The notes beneath the pieces were generated by a model. It was not told where the DNA came from. It ran no database searches and saw only the letters and a list, made by a program, of their open reading frames with translations. Below are positions 1 through 6,423 of a stretch of 7,000 nt of DNA, one piece after another; position 1 is the first letter of the stretch, and each line of letters begins with the position of its first letter. The stretch covers positions 1-7,000 of the forward strand of contig CAJONH010000255.1 in NCBI GenBank assembly GCA_905235825.1, in the 5' to 3' direction. The position numbers and the translations under genes were made by a program. The stretch comes from Candidatus Gastranaerophilales bacterium. Its GTDB lineage: Bacteria; Cyanobacteriota; Vampirovibrionia; Gastranaerophilales; Gastranaerophilaceae.

Positions 1-992
1 CAACTGTATCAGAACCCTTGTATTCGTTAAAAACATCGGGTGTTATGAGAGATGTAAAACCGATATTAAACGGGAAGTACTTGCTTGCCGCTACAAAAGG
101 AGCCAAAAATATCGATGTAATTGATGTTGCAGGAGAATTTGTGTCAAAACATATTGATTTAACGGCAAATCCGGAAGAAATTATTGTTGACGACAAACGT
201 GAAAAAGCATATATATCAAGTGTTGAAGATGAGTCACTTACCGTTATTGATTTAAAAACATTAAGAGTTGTTGAAAAAATACAACTTGCAGGTGCTCCGA
301 AAAAACTTTCGGTTTCACCTGACGGAAATAAAATAGCTTATATTGACATTTCAACCTCTAATATATTTGTATTGGAGCTTGATAATGATTATTCAAATAA
401 ATTAATAACAAATTATCCTAATACATCGAAAATTATATTGGAAAACGGAATTGTCTATTTAATAGCAAGAACAGAACCCAAACTAAGAGTCGTAACTTTT
501 GACTTATATATGGATAATAAATCTGCAAAAACAAAAAAAGATAAAAAACAGGCAAAAATAAAACAATTGGAAATGCAGCAAACTGCAAATGAAAATGTAG
601 CTTCCGATATATTCACGGGTATGAGTGTACCGGAACAGGATGATTTAACGGGATTAAAGTCCTATGCTACAAGCATAAAAGATATTAAAACAGGTGCTAA
701 GCCTGTAGATATGTACAAACACGGTTCTGATTTATTTGTTTTGTGTGCAGGTGATAATACTGTTTATAACTATGATATTCAAAACAGTTCTGTAACAAGT
801 TCAAAACTGCCTACGGAAGGATTTTCAAGAACATTTACACCTGTTCCGGAGTCGGATATAGCCGTTATAACAAATATGGCTGATTTAAAATATGTTGTTT
901 ATGATATGACACAAGCAAAAGCATTGCAAACCATACCAATAAGCGATTATGTCAATACTATTACAATATTAGAAAGAAACAATGAACAGTAA
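1..992 (+). CDS. YVTN/YncE-like beta-propeller protein, 5' end outside window
   Basis: The frame is open from the first bases of the window, so the true start lies upstream; a TTG at 18 is only the first possible start codon and has no convincing ribosome site. The visible ~329 residues contain repeated blade-like units of the YVTN type, each with a small-residue/Pro turn, a hydrophobic strand, an Asp-rich turn and a final 'hydrophobic-hydrophobic-Asp-Leu' strand. Counting from the TTG, clear examples are residues 48-81, 90-121 (containing SVSPDGNKIAYID) and 227-254. Such propellers usually bind proteins or ligands and are often exported, but no signal peptide can be judged here. Residues ~168-186 form a lysine-rich, probably disordered loop between two propeller halves. 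The stop codon overlaps the next gene by 11 bases, implying one operon with the methyltransferase, nadK and recN. The family call is fairly secure; the function is unknown. Confidence 0.75.
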   Translation, partial: TVSEPLYSLKTSGVMRDVKPILNGKYLLAATKGAKNIDVIDVAGEFVSKHIDLTANPEEIIVDDKREKAYISSVEDESLTVIDLKTLRVVEKIQLAGAPKKLSVSPDGNKIAYIDISTSNIFVLELDNDYSNKLITNYPNTSKIILENGIVYLIARTEPKLRVVTFDLYMDNKSAKTKKDKKQAKIKQLEMQQTANENVASDIFTGMSVPEQDDLTGLKSYATSIKDIKTGAKPVDMYKHGSDLFVLCAGDNTVYNYDIQNSSVTSSKLPTEGFSRTFTPVPESDIAVITNMADLKYVVYDMTQAKALQTIPISDYVNTITILERNNEQ

Positions 993-1539
993 TACAGTTG
1001 CAACATTAGAAAAATTGGAAATAACGGCTGATGAATTTTGGAATATATCTCATCAAACCGGAAATTTTATAAGCATGCTGATAAAATCAGCTAAAATAAA
1101 AAATGTATTGGAACTTGGTACTTCAAACGGTTATTCTGCTTTGTGGATAGCTGATGCCCTTCAATATACGGAAGGACATCTCACAACTATAGAATTTTGG
1201 GAAAAAAGACAGTGTCTTGCCCGTGAATATATTGAAAAATGCGGATTATCAAATTATGTTTCATTCAAAATCGGTCAGGCGATTGATGTTATTCATAATG
1301 AACTTCAAAATGAGCAGTTTGATTTTGTATTTATGGATGCAAATAAAGGTGAATATTTAAGTTTATTTCAGGCATTTCATCCCCTTGTAAAAAAAGGAGG
1401 AATTATACTTGCCGATAATGTAATATCTCACGCAAAAAAAGTTGAACCGTTTATAAAAACTATATCAAACAATGCAGAGTATCAATCACAGGTACTTGAT
1501 TTACCTGACGGGTTATTGATGGCTTATAAACAAGGGTAG
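982..1539 (+). CDS. SAM-dependent O-methyltransferase (catechol-OMT-like, class I)
   Basis: A 185-residue class I methyltransferase that should transfer a methyl group from S-adenosylmethionine to a hydroxyl group of an unidentified small substrate. SAM-binding motif I is VLELGTSNGYSALW (residues 42-55). The acidic end of strand 2 is at TTIEFW (68-73). The FDFVFMDANKGEYL segment (113-126) and ILADNV (142-147) match the metal-binding Asp and Asp-Asn positions of the cation-dependent COMT/CCoAOMT-like family (D119, D145, N146). It is shorter than typical 210-220-residue members, mainly at the N terminus. The ATG lies inside the end of the propeller gene, with only a weak AGAAAG purine stretch before it, so translation probably depends on coupling. 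It precedes nadK by 8 bases. The fold assignment is strong; the substrate cannot be inferred. Confidence 0.85.
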   Translation: MNSNTVATLEKLEITADEFWNISHQTGNFISMLIKSAKIKNVLELGTSNGYSALWIADALQYTEGHLTTIEFWEKRQCLAREYIEKCGLSNYVSFKIGQAIDVIHNELQNEQFDFVFMDANKGEYLSLFQAFHPLVKKGGIILADNVISHAKKVEPFIKTISNNAEYQSQVLDLPDGLLMAYKQG

Positions 1540-1547
1540 GGAGTAAT

Positions 1548-2399
1548 ATGGCTAAAATTATCGAATCAGAAACAGGCGAAAAAATTGATATAACCAATGT
1601 CGGTATATTTTATAATAAAGATGACATTAAAGCATATAATTCAGCAATAGAAACTGCTAATGTTATGAATTTGAAAGATATAAATGCGAAAGTATTAACT
1701 ACGGAAGAATTTCGCACAGATATAACATTTGCCGTTGTATTAGGCGGTGACGGAACAATATTAAAATCTGCAAGATTTTTTGCTCCTTATGATGTACCGA
1801 TATTCGGCATTAATTTAGGAAGGCTTGGTTTTTTATCACAATCAAAAGCAGCACAAATCAGAGAGTCTGTTGATTATATATTACAAGGTCAATTCAGGCT
1901 TGAAAACAGAATGCTGCTTGCCGCTATAAATCAGCAGATGCTTGCATTAAATGATATAGTTGTTAAAGGCGACGGTTTTTCAAGAACATCAAGAATGTAT
2001 GTCCATATAAATGACCATACGGTATGTGATTATCTTGCTGACGGTATAATTATTTCAACACCGACAGGTTCAACGGCATATAATCTTTCAGCAGGAGGTC
2101 CGGTATTATTTCCTACTCTTGATGCAATTGTTATTGTACCGATTTGTCCTCATACAATGAGTGCAAGACCGATTGTCGTTCCGTCAACTGAAGTTATTAA
2201 TATTACATCAAGTCAAAACAAACCATTAATGAAAATATCGGCAGATGGGCAGAATACATTTGATTTAGAACAAAATCAAGCAGTTGACGTTGTAAAAAGC
2301 AAATATAGTGCAAAATTATTACTTTTAAATCTTCAAAAAAATTCATTTTATTCGGTTTTAAAAGAAAAACTTCACTGGGGACTATCGTGGCAAGGCTAG
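1548..2399 (+). CDS. nadK: NAD kinase
   Basis: Cytosolic enzyme that phosphorylates NAD+ at the adenosine 2'-hydroxyl using ATP (or polyphosphate in some members) to make NADP+. At 283 residues it is the normal family length. Hallmarks in order: VVLGGDGT (63-70) with the catalytic GGDGT loop; INLGRLGFLS (88-97); ALNDIVV (133-139), the position of the family's Asn-Glu motif, here Asn-Asp; DGIIISTPTGSTAYNLSAGGP (165-185), the NAD-binding signature; and PICPHTMSARPIVVP (198-212). The ATG is preceded by a good ribosome site (GGGAG, 4 bases upstream) that begins right at the stop codon of the methyltransferase, a typical coupling arrangement. The gene ends one base before recN; nadK followed by recN is a common neighbour pair in several bacterial phyla. 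The Asn-Asp substitution is conservative and not expected to kill activity. Confidence 0.96.
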   Translation: MAKIIESETGEKIDITNVGIFYNKDDIKAYNSAIETANVMNLKDINAKVLTTEEFRTDITFAVVLGGDGTILKSARFFAPYDVPIFGINLGRLGFLSQSKAAQIRESVDYILQGQFRLENRMLLAAINQQMLALNDIVVKGDGFSRTSRMYVHINDHTVCDYLADGIIISTPTGSTAYNLSAGGPVLFPTLDAIVIVPICPHTMSARPIVVPSTEVINITSSQNKPLMKISADGQNTFDLEQNQAVDVVKSKYSAKLLLLNLQKNSFYSVLKEKLHWGLSWQG

Positions 2400-2400
2400 T

Positions 2401-4053
2401 ATGATTAAATCAATTTCGGTTAAAAATTATATTTTAATTGATGAAATAACTCTTGAATTTGATAAGGGCTATAATGTTTTCACGGGGGAAACAGGTGCGG
2501 GAAAAAGTATTATAATAGGTGCAATTGATACAGCTCTCGGTGCAAAAGCAAATAAAGACGTAATTAAAACAGGTTGTGACAGAGCATATATAGAACTTGA
2601 AATTGAACTTGGTAATAATTTTAATTTTTCAATTTTGAAAGAGAATGGCATTGATGCAGAAGGAACGGTAATAACAGTTTCGAGAGAAATTCAGCAAACT
2701 CAAAGCCGATTTAGAATAAACGGAGTTCAAGTCAGTTCCGATTTTATTCGAGAGCTTCGTGAACTGATACTTGATATTCATACCCAGCATCAGAGTTATA
2801 ATTATGTACAGCAAAAAAATCATATTGTACTTCTCGATAATTTTGCATTAAAACCGCATAAAGATAATGTAAAACTTTTTAAAGATAAGTTTTTAAAATT
2901 TCAGAATTTGCAAAAAGAGTTGGAAATTGCATTAAATCGAGTTAATACAATCCAACAGCAGGAAGAATTAATAAAATTTCAAGTACAGGAAATTGAAAAT
3001 GCAGCTATTGAAGATATAAATGAATATGAAACACTTGAAAAAGAGCTTGATATTCTTGCTAATGCACAGCGGCTAAAAGAACTTTCTTATTCGTCATATT
3101 CCGCTCTATACGGTGAAGATGAAAATATTTTGGATGCACTTAGTAACGTAAAAGCAAATATATCTAAATTATCATCAATGGATGAAAGTGTAGCTCCGAT
3201 TGAAGAAGATTTTATAAATGCGTATGAAACATTGAAAGAACTTGCTTCTCAGCTTCGTGATTATTCCGACTCAAAAGAAAACGACAATGAAAGAATGGAT
3301 TTTATAGGAGAAAGATTAAGTCTTTTGGATAAAATGAAGCGTAAATACGGGGGAAGTCTTGAAGCTGTACTAAGTACTTATGAAAAATTATCGGAAGAAC
3401 TTAATAAAATAGAATGTTCACAGGATGATGTAATAAGATTAGAAAATGAAATAAAAAATTTATCAAAAGAATTGGAAGAACTCTCATCTGTTATATCGGA
3501 AGCAAGAAAAGAATTAGCAAGTGTATTATCTAAAGCGGTAACAATAGAACTGGAAAAACTTGAACTGCCAAAAGCAAGGTTTGAAATAGCCGTTACACCT
3601 TGCAATATGAATGAAGCCGGAACAGATAGAGTCGAATTTCTAATTGCAACAAATGTTTCCGATGAACCTCGCCCTATTGCAAAAACAGCATCAGGCGGTG
3701 AAATATCAAGAGTAATGCTTGCGTTAAAAACCGTTTTTGCAAAAGCAGATAATACAAATACAGTCATTTTTGATGAAATAGATACGGGAATATCAGGTAA
3801 AGCATCTCAATCAGTAGCAGATGCAATTATGAATTTAGCAAAAACACATCAGATAATACTTATAACTCATCAGCCTATTATCGCAGCAAAGGCAAATAAA
3901 CATTTTTACGTAAAAAAAGTTCAATCTGAAACAACTCAAGTAAGCGTATATACACTTGAAAATGAAAATAGGGTAAAAGCAATTGCATTACTTGCCGCAG
4001 GTGAAATAAACGAAGAAGCCGAATTATTCGCTAAAAATTTACTGGGGATTTAA
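2401..4053 (+). CDS. recN: DNA repair protein RecN (SMC-like ATPase)
   Basis: SMC-family ATPase that gathers DNA ends and promotes pairing during recombinational repair of double-strand breaks. The 550 residues match the usual RecN length (~550). Order of parts: N-terminal ABC half with Walker A GETGAGKS (29-36) and Q-loop region DIHTQHQS (125-132, family form near DIHGQHEHQ); a central coiled-coil pair with polar, Glu/Lys-rich heptads (~150-380, far shorter than in true SMC proteins); then the C-terminal half with ABC signature ASGGEISR (430-437), Walker B VIFDEIDTGISG (455-466) and switch His in ILITHQP (486-492). All catalytic motifs are intact. It starts one base after the nadK stop, with AAGG about 6 bases upstream as a weak ribosome site. 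It is the last gene of the + strand operon and is followed by the hairpin at 4156-4200. No LexA-type box was recognised nearby. Confidence 0.97.
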   Translation: MIKSISVKNYILIDEITLEFDKGYNVFTGETGAGKSIIIGAIDTALGAKANKDVIKTGCDRAYIELEIELGNNFNFSILKENGIDAEGTVITVSREIQQTQSRFRINGVQVSSDFIRELRELILDIHTQHQSYNYVQQKNHIVLLDNFALKPHKDNVKLFKDKFLKFQNLQKELEIALNRVNTIQQQEELIKFQVQEIENAAIEDINEYETLEKELDILANAQRLKELSYSSYSALYGEDENILDALSNVKANISKLSSMDESVAPIEEDFINAYETLKELASQLRDYSDSKENDNERMDFIGERLSLLDKMKRKYGGSLEAVLSTYEKLSEELNKIECSQDDVIRLENEIKNLSKELEELSSVISEARKELASVLSKAVTIELEKLELPKARFEIAVTPCNMNEAGTDRVEFLIATNVSDEPRPIAKTASGGEISRVMLALKTVFAKADNTNTVIFDEIDTGISGKASQSVADAIMNLAKTHQIILITHQPIIAAKANKHFYVKKVQSETTQVSVYTLENENRVKAIALLAAGEINEEAELFAKNLLGI

Positions 4054-4155
4054 TTTATTTTATACCTGTTTATTTCCTTAAGCGTATCCAATAAAATCGT
4101 TGAATTCAACATTCAAACTTCTGTTAGAAATCTTTATATTAAAGCATAAATACAT

Positions 4156-4200
4156 ACTATAAAATAAAACCGGATATTTAATCCGGTTTTATTTTATAGT
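4156..4200. terminator. Bidirectional Rho-independent terminator between recN and rplT
   Basis: A perfect 20-bp inverted repeat: arm 4156-4175, 5-base loop ATTTA (4176-4180), arm 4181-4200. The core CCGGAT/ATCCGG is GC-rich, and it is flanked by A-rich and T-rich arms, so transcripts from either side form a stem whose distal half is followed by a U-rich tract (GGTTTTATTTTATAG on the + strand). This suits a shared terminator for the convergent recN and rplT operons. The rest of the 4054-4213 gap holds no gene. Confidence 0.9.
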
Positions 4201-4213
4201 GTTTTCATTCAAA

Positions 4214-4555
4214 TTATTTTACAGAATCAATAATAACAGAAAATGCTTCAGGTTCGTTAACAGCTAAATCTGCCAGCATTTTTCTGTTAACTGTAATATT
4301 GGATTTTTTAAGTGCATTCATAAATTTAGAATAACTTAAACCGTATTGTCTAACGGCAGCATTAATTCTTACAATCCAAAGTCTTCTCATGTTTCTTTTA
4401 AGATTACGTCTATCTCTGTATTGATATTTAAGTTTTTTCATTACAGCTGTATTAGCAACCTTAAATATTCTGCTTCTTGCTCCTTTAAAGCCTTTCGCTA
4501 ATTTTAATATTTTTTTATGTCTTTTTCTTAAAACATTACCACGTTTAACTCTCAT
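4214..4555 (-). CDS. rplT: 50S ribosomal protein L20
   Basis: Large-subunit protein that binds 23S rRNA early in assembly; in well-studied bacteria it also represses its own operon by binding the leader or intergenic mRNA. The 113 residues start MRVKRGNVLRKRHKKILKLAKGF and contain the family core with YRDRRNLKRNMRRLWIVRINAA (46-67) and the C-terminal globular half ending in IIDSVK. The length is slightly short of the usual 115-119 but nothing is missing. A ribosome site AAAGGA lies about 8 bases before the ATG (plus positions 4565-4570). It follows rpmI on the same strand after a ~40-base gap, the standard rpmI-rplT order, and its 3' end runs into the shared terminator. Confident call. Confidence 0.98.
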   Translation of the reverse strand: MRVKRGNVLRKRHKKILKLAKGFKGARSRIFKVANTAVMKKLKYQYRDRRNLKRNMRRLWIVRINAAVRQYGLSYSKFMNALKKSNITVNRKMLADLAVNEPEAFSVIIDSVK

Positions 4556-4595
4556 TGTTCAATTTCCTTTCTTCTTTTTCAACTTACGTTCTTGA

Positions 4596-4805
4596 CTAAC
4601 CCGAACACTTCGCATAAGGAAGTTCTTTCAAAATTAGTTTCTTATGAGTAGAAGATATTTCTATCATAGAAGAAAGTTTTCTTTTTCTTGAACCCGATTT
4701 ATGTTGTAATAAGTGACCTTTACCGGCTTTTCTTCTTAAAATTTTGCCGCCTGCGGTAATTTTATATCTTTTTGCACCGCTGCGATGAGTTTTCATTTTA
4801 GGCAT
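4596..4805 (-). CDS. rpmI: 50S ribosomal protein L35
   Basis: Small basic large-subunit protein. The start at 4805 gives MPKMKTHRSGAKRYKITAGGK, the exact family N terminus, and 69 residues in total; a possible upstream ATG at 4826 adds seven residues (MIEKEKT) with no family match and would swallow the ribosome site, so it is rejected. The site AAGGAG (plus 4812-4817) lies 6 bases from the ATG, an ideal spacing. The body KAGKGHLLQHKSGSRKRKLS is typical for L35. The C terminus ends in YAKCSG rather than the more usual basic tail. It is first in the visible operon: no infC is found upstream, where the strand switches to the Xer gene. Confidence 0.96.
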   Translation of the reverse strand: MPKMKTHRSGAKRYKITAGGKILRRKAGKGHLLQHKSGSRKRKLSSMIEISSTHKKLILKELPYAKCSG

Positions 4806-4823
4806 AGTTTTCTCCTTTTCTAT

Positions 4824-4846
4824 CATTTTTGCTCAGACTAAAAATG
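4824..4846 (-). promoter_or_regulatory. Leader hairpin just upstream of the rpmI ribosome site
   Basis: In the rpmI transcript a 7-bp perfect stem (CATTTTT with AAAAATG, plus positions 4840-4846 and 4824-4830) encloses a 9-base loop and ends 6 bases before the AAGGAG ribosome site. A second weak stem (TGCGG/TCGCA type) lies immediately upstream and would share the CAT end. L20-binding leaders occur in many bacteria in this position, but the sequence does not show a recognisable L20 site, so the regulatory role is inference. Confidence 0.35.
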
Positions 4847-4880
4847 CGACATGCCTACCGCAAATTCATACCTTATTTTC

Positions 4881-4908
4881 ATTCTATTACAAACAAAAAC
4901 TCTTTCAA
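4881..4908 (-). promoter_or_regulatory. Sigma-70-type promoter for rpmI-rplT
   Basis: On the minus strand, TTGAAA (plus 4903-4908; 5 of 6 consensus) is followed after 16 bases by TAGAAT (plus 4881-4886; 5 of 6). Transcription would begin near 4875, giving a leader of about 70 bases to rpmI, long enough for the hairpin at 4824-4846. Confidence 0.65.
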
Positions 4909-4946
4909 GTACCTGTTATTGTTCAATGCATATTACTGCAATTTCC

Positions 4947-4975
4947 TTGATTTTTTGCTTAAATTTGTTTACAAT
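4947..4975 (+). promoter_or_regulatory. Promoter of the Xer gene, predicting a leaderless mRNA
   Basis: TTGATT (4947-4952; 4 of 6 consensus) and TACAAT (4970-4975; 5 of 6) are separated by exactly 17 bases. The expected transcription start, about 7 bases after the -10 box, falls at 4981-4983, on the ATG itself. No Shine-Dalgarno-like purine run is present between the -10 box and the ATG, which agrees with a leaderless or nearly leaderless transcript. Confidence 0.6.
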
Positions 4976-4981
4976 CCCTAT

Positions 4982-5884
4982 ATGAATGAGCTTTCAAAAA
5001 GATATTTACAGGAATTTAAATTATATATAGAAATAGAAAGAAATTTCTCAACTCATACCGTAAGAGCTTATGTTTCAGATATTTTAAGTTTTATTATCTG
5101 GCTGAATGAAAGAAATATACAAGATGTTACATATTCTATTATTAGTGATTATCTTGTTTATATTCGGCAATTTAATTATACAAAAACTACTACGGCAAGA
5201 AAAATAGCATCATTAAGAACCTTTTACCGTTTTTTATACAGAGAAAAAATTGTTGAAACTAATCCTGCATCAGGTGTTCATTCCCCGAAAAAGGCAAAAA
5301 CTCTGCCTGAATTTCTAACAGAGCAGGAAATAGATAAAATTTTGAACGGTATAAAAATAGATACTCCTGCGGGATACAGAAACAGAGCAATTTTAGAACT
5401 TCTATACGCAACAGGCATGCGTGTTTCAGAGCTAAGCAACTTAAATTTTGAAAATCTTAATTTAGAAGAAAATGAAATAAAGGTTTTCGGAAAAGGTGCA
5501 AAAGAAAGAATTGTTCTAATATCAGAGAGAGCAAAAGAGTTTTTGCAAAATTATATTAGAACAGCAAGATATTTAATTTGCAGAGAAGAAAATCCAAAGC
5601 CAAATGCTCCCGTATTTATAAATAAAACGGGATATAGGCTTCAAACTCAAAGCGTACGACTCGCAATTAACGAAGTTATGAGTAAAATAGAGCTGCCTAA
5701 ACACGTAACTCCGCACGTATTCAGACACAGCTTTGCAACCAAACTTCTCGAACACGGTGCTGATTTAAGAGTTGTTCAAGAACTCTTAGGGCACAGCAGT
5801 ATCAGCAATACTCAAATATATACCCACGTATCAACCGAACGGCTGAAACAATCCTATAATTTAGCTCACCCCAGAGCGAATTAA
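4982..5884 (+). CDS. xerD: Tyrosine recombinase XerC/XerD
   Basis: Site-specific recombinase that resolves chromosome dimers at dif. The chosen ATG gives 300 residues, the usual Xer size, beginning MNELSKRYLQEFKLYIEIERN. An in-frame extension back to 4829 would add 51 residues of aromatic, low-similarity sequence and lie upstream of the promoter, so it is rejected. The N-terminal SAM-like core-binding domain spans ~1-95 (STHTVRAYVSDI; ARKIASLRTFYRFL). The catalytic domain has all active-site residues: R147 (ATGMRVSEL), K171 (GKGAKER), H245 and R248 (HVFRHSFAT), H271 (LLGHSS) and nucleophile Y280 (TQIYTHV). YTHVSTERL recalls XerD while the end AHPRA recalls XerC, so the paralogue name is a choice; it could be the only Xer of the genome. 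Its stop lies 3 bases from the convergent regulator gene, with no visible terminator between. Confidence 0.94.
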   Translation: MNELSKRYLQEFKLYIEIERNFSTHTVRAYVSDILSFIIWLNERNIQDVTYSIISDYLVYIRQFNYTKTTTARKIASLRTFYRFLYREKIVETNPASGVHSPKKAKTLPEFLTEQEIDKILNGIKIDTPAGYRNRAILELLYATGMRVSELSNLNFENLNLEENEIKVFGKGAKERIVLISERAKEFLQNYIRTARYLICREENPKPNAPVFINKTGYRLQTQSVRLAINEVMSKIELPKHVTPHVFRHSFATKLLEHGADLRVVQELLGHSSISNTQIYTHVSTERLKQSYNLAHPRAN

Positions 5885-5887
5885 ATT

Positions 5888-6271
5888 TTAAATCATGTCA
5901 TTAATTTTCTTTATAATATTATTCAGCGTCTTGATTTCTTCAATTGAAAAAAATAAATTTTTATTATCCCTATTTTCATTCAATGTTATAATTTTGGATG
6001 AAATATTTTCTTTTGTATTGATAAACATATCTCCGTTACCGGTTAAAAGCCAATTAATGTTTACGGAAAATGTACAAATTAATGCGGATAAAAACTCAAC
6101 CGGCAAATTTTTTGACTTATATTCAAAACTTCTGTATGTTGTTAATTCATATCCGAGTTTTTCTGCTATTTCTTTCTGATTATAACCTAATGTTATACGA
6201 ATTTGTTTTAACCTTTCTCTCAAAGAAATAAAGCTCCCTGTTTTATTTAACAAATATTTTATATGTTTCAT
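5888..6271 (-). CDS. Small Cro/CI-type (HTH_3) transcriptional regulator
   Basis: 127 residues from an ATG at 6271. A lambda-repressor-like DNA-binding domain covers ~18-83: helix 1 LRERLKQIRITLG, helix 2 NQKEIAEKLG, recognition helix YELTTYRSFE, and the phage-repressor-like ending VNINWLLTGNGDMF (70-83). The C-terminal ~45 residues are polar with a final amphipathic helix (IEEIKTLNNIIKKIND) that may dimerise; there is no LexA-type protease domain. Start choice is open: the ATG has no ribosome site and lies inside a palindrome, whereas a TTG at 6223 (residue 17) has AGGGAG at plus 6234-6239, 10 bases upstream, and would give a 111-residue protein beginning exactly at the HTH domain. The palindromes upstream suggest autoregulation and control of the divergent ATP-grasp gene. 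It may descend from a prophage or other mobile element; targets are unknown. Confidence 0.85.
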   Translation of the reverse strand: MKHIKYLLNKTGSFISLRERLKQIRITLGYNQKEIAEKLGYELTTYRSFEYKSKNLPVEFLSALICTFSVNINWLLTGNGDMFINTKENISSKIITLNENRDNKNLFFSIEEIKTLNNIIKKINDMI

Positions 6272-6275
6272 ATAA
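6259..6275. promoter_or_regulatory. Operator-like palindrome 1
   Basis: TTATATG-TTT-CATATAA, a perfect 7-bp inverted repeat with a 3-base centre. It is near-identical to the site at 6290-6306 (ATATGTTT-2 bases-TATAAT in both, 14 of 16 bases the same). It covers the ATG start candidate of the HTH gene and a -10-like box on the minus strand (TATAAA, plus 6258-6263, 19 bases from TTGTCA at 6283-6288). It is a likely binding site of the adjacent HTH protein. Confidence 0.55.
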
Positions 6276-6289
6276 TTTTATTTGACAAA

Positions 6290-6306
6290 TTATATGTTTT
6301 GTATAA
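6290..6306. promoter_or_regulatory. Operator-like palindrome 2
   Basis: TTATATG-TTT-TGTATAA, the second copy, with 5 matching outer base pairs and a relaxed centre. Centres of the two copies are 31 bp apart, about three turns of the helix, which would put bound dimers on the same face. It overlaps a minus-strand TATAAT (plus 6289-6294) and the -35-like box of the + strand promoter at 6299. Confidence 0.5.
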
Positions 6307-6327
6307 TAATTGTTATGTTAATATAAT
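6299..6327 (+). promoter_or_regulatory. Candidate promoter for the ATP-grasp gene
   Basis: A perfect TATAAT (6322-6327) lies 17 bases after TTGTAT (6299-6304; 3 of 6 consensus). The weak -35 box overlaps operator-like palindrome 2, which would allow repression by the divergent HTH protein. It leaves a leader of about 90 bases. The region is very AT-rich, so chance matches are possible. Confidence 0.35.
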
Positions 6328-6353
6328 TTAACTTCCAGACTGTTGAATTATAT

Positions 6354-6388
6354 CACAAAAATGGCTAATTATGCCGTTGTTTTTTGTG
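6354..6388 (+). other. Imperfect hairpin in the leader of the ATP-grasp gene
   Basis: CACAAAAA (6354-6361) pairs with TTTTTGTG (6381-6388), with an inner GGC/GCC stem (6363-6365 with 6373-6375). It sits between the candidate promoter and the ATG at 6424. It could act as a weak attenuator or terminator, but the stem is mostly A-T and there is no terminal T run after it. The wider gap 6272-6423 otherwise holds only the operator and promoter sites. Confidence 0.3.
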
Positions 6389-6423
6389 TGGAAAAATAAG
6401 ACTACGTAAATTTTGGCTATAAA

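Noticed and set aside
3378..3767. 129-codon minus-strand ORF inside recN
   Set aside because: It is antisense to conserved RecN motifs including the ABC signature, is Ser-rich as expected for a complement of this coding sequence, and has no family features.
4099..4110. 12-bp palindrome GTTGAATTCAAC after recN
   Set aside because: It is single, short, has no loop or partner site, and is not placed at a promoter.
4829..4981. N-terminal extension of the Xer protein (51 residues from ATG 4829)
   Set aside because: It lies upstream of the matched promoter, has no ribosome site, lacks Xer similarity and would exceed the normal 300-residue length.
5895..6179. 94-codon plus-strand ORF opposite the HTH gene
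   Set aside because: It is the complement of a recognisable HTH domain and has no ribosome site; its hydrophobic content follows from the AT-rich antisense reading.
6282..6307. TTGACA plus TATAAT pair on the + strand
   Set aside because: Both boxes are perfect, but the spacer is only 14 bases, too short for a normal sigma-70 promoter.
6361..6399. 12-residue upstream ORF (MANYAVVFCVEK) before the ATP-grasp gene
   Set aside because: It has no ribosome site, lies within a hairpin, and short ORFs of this size are expected by chance.
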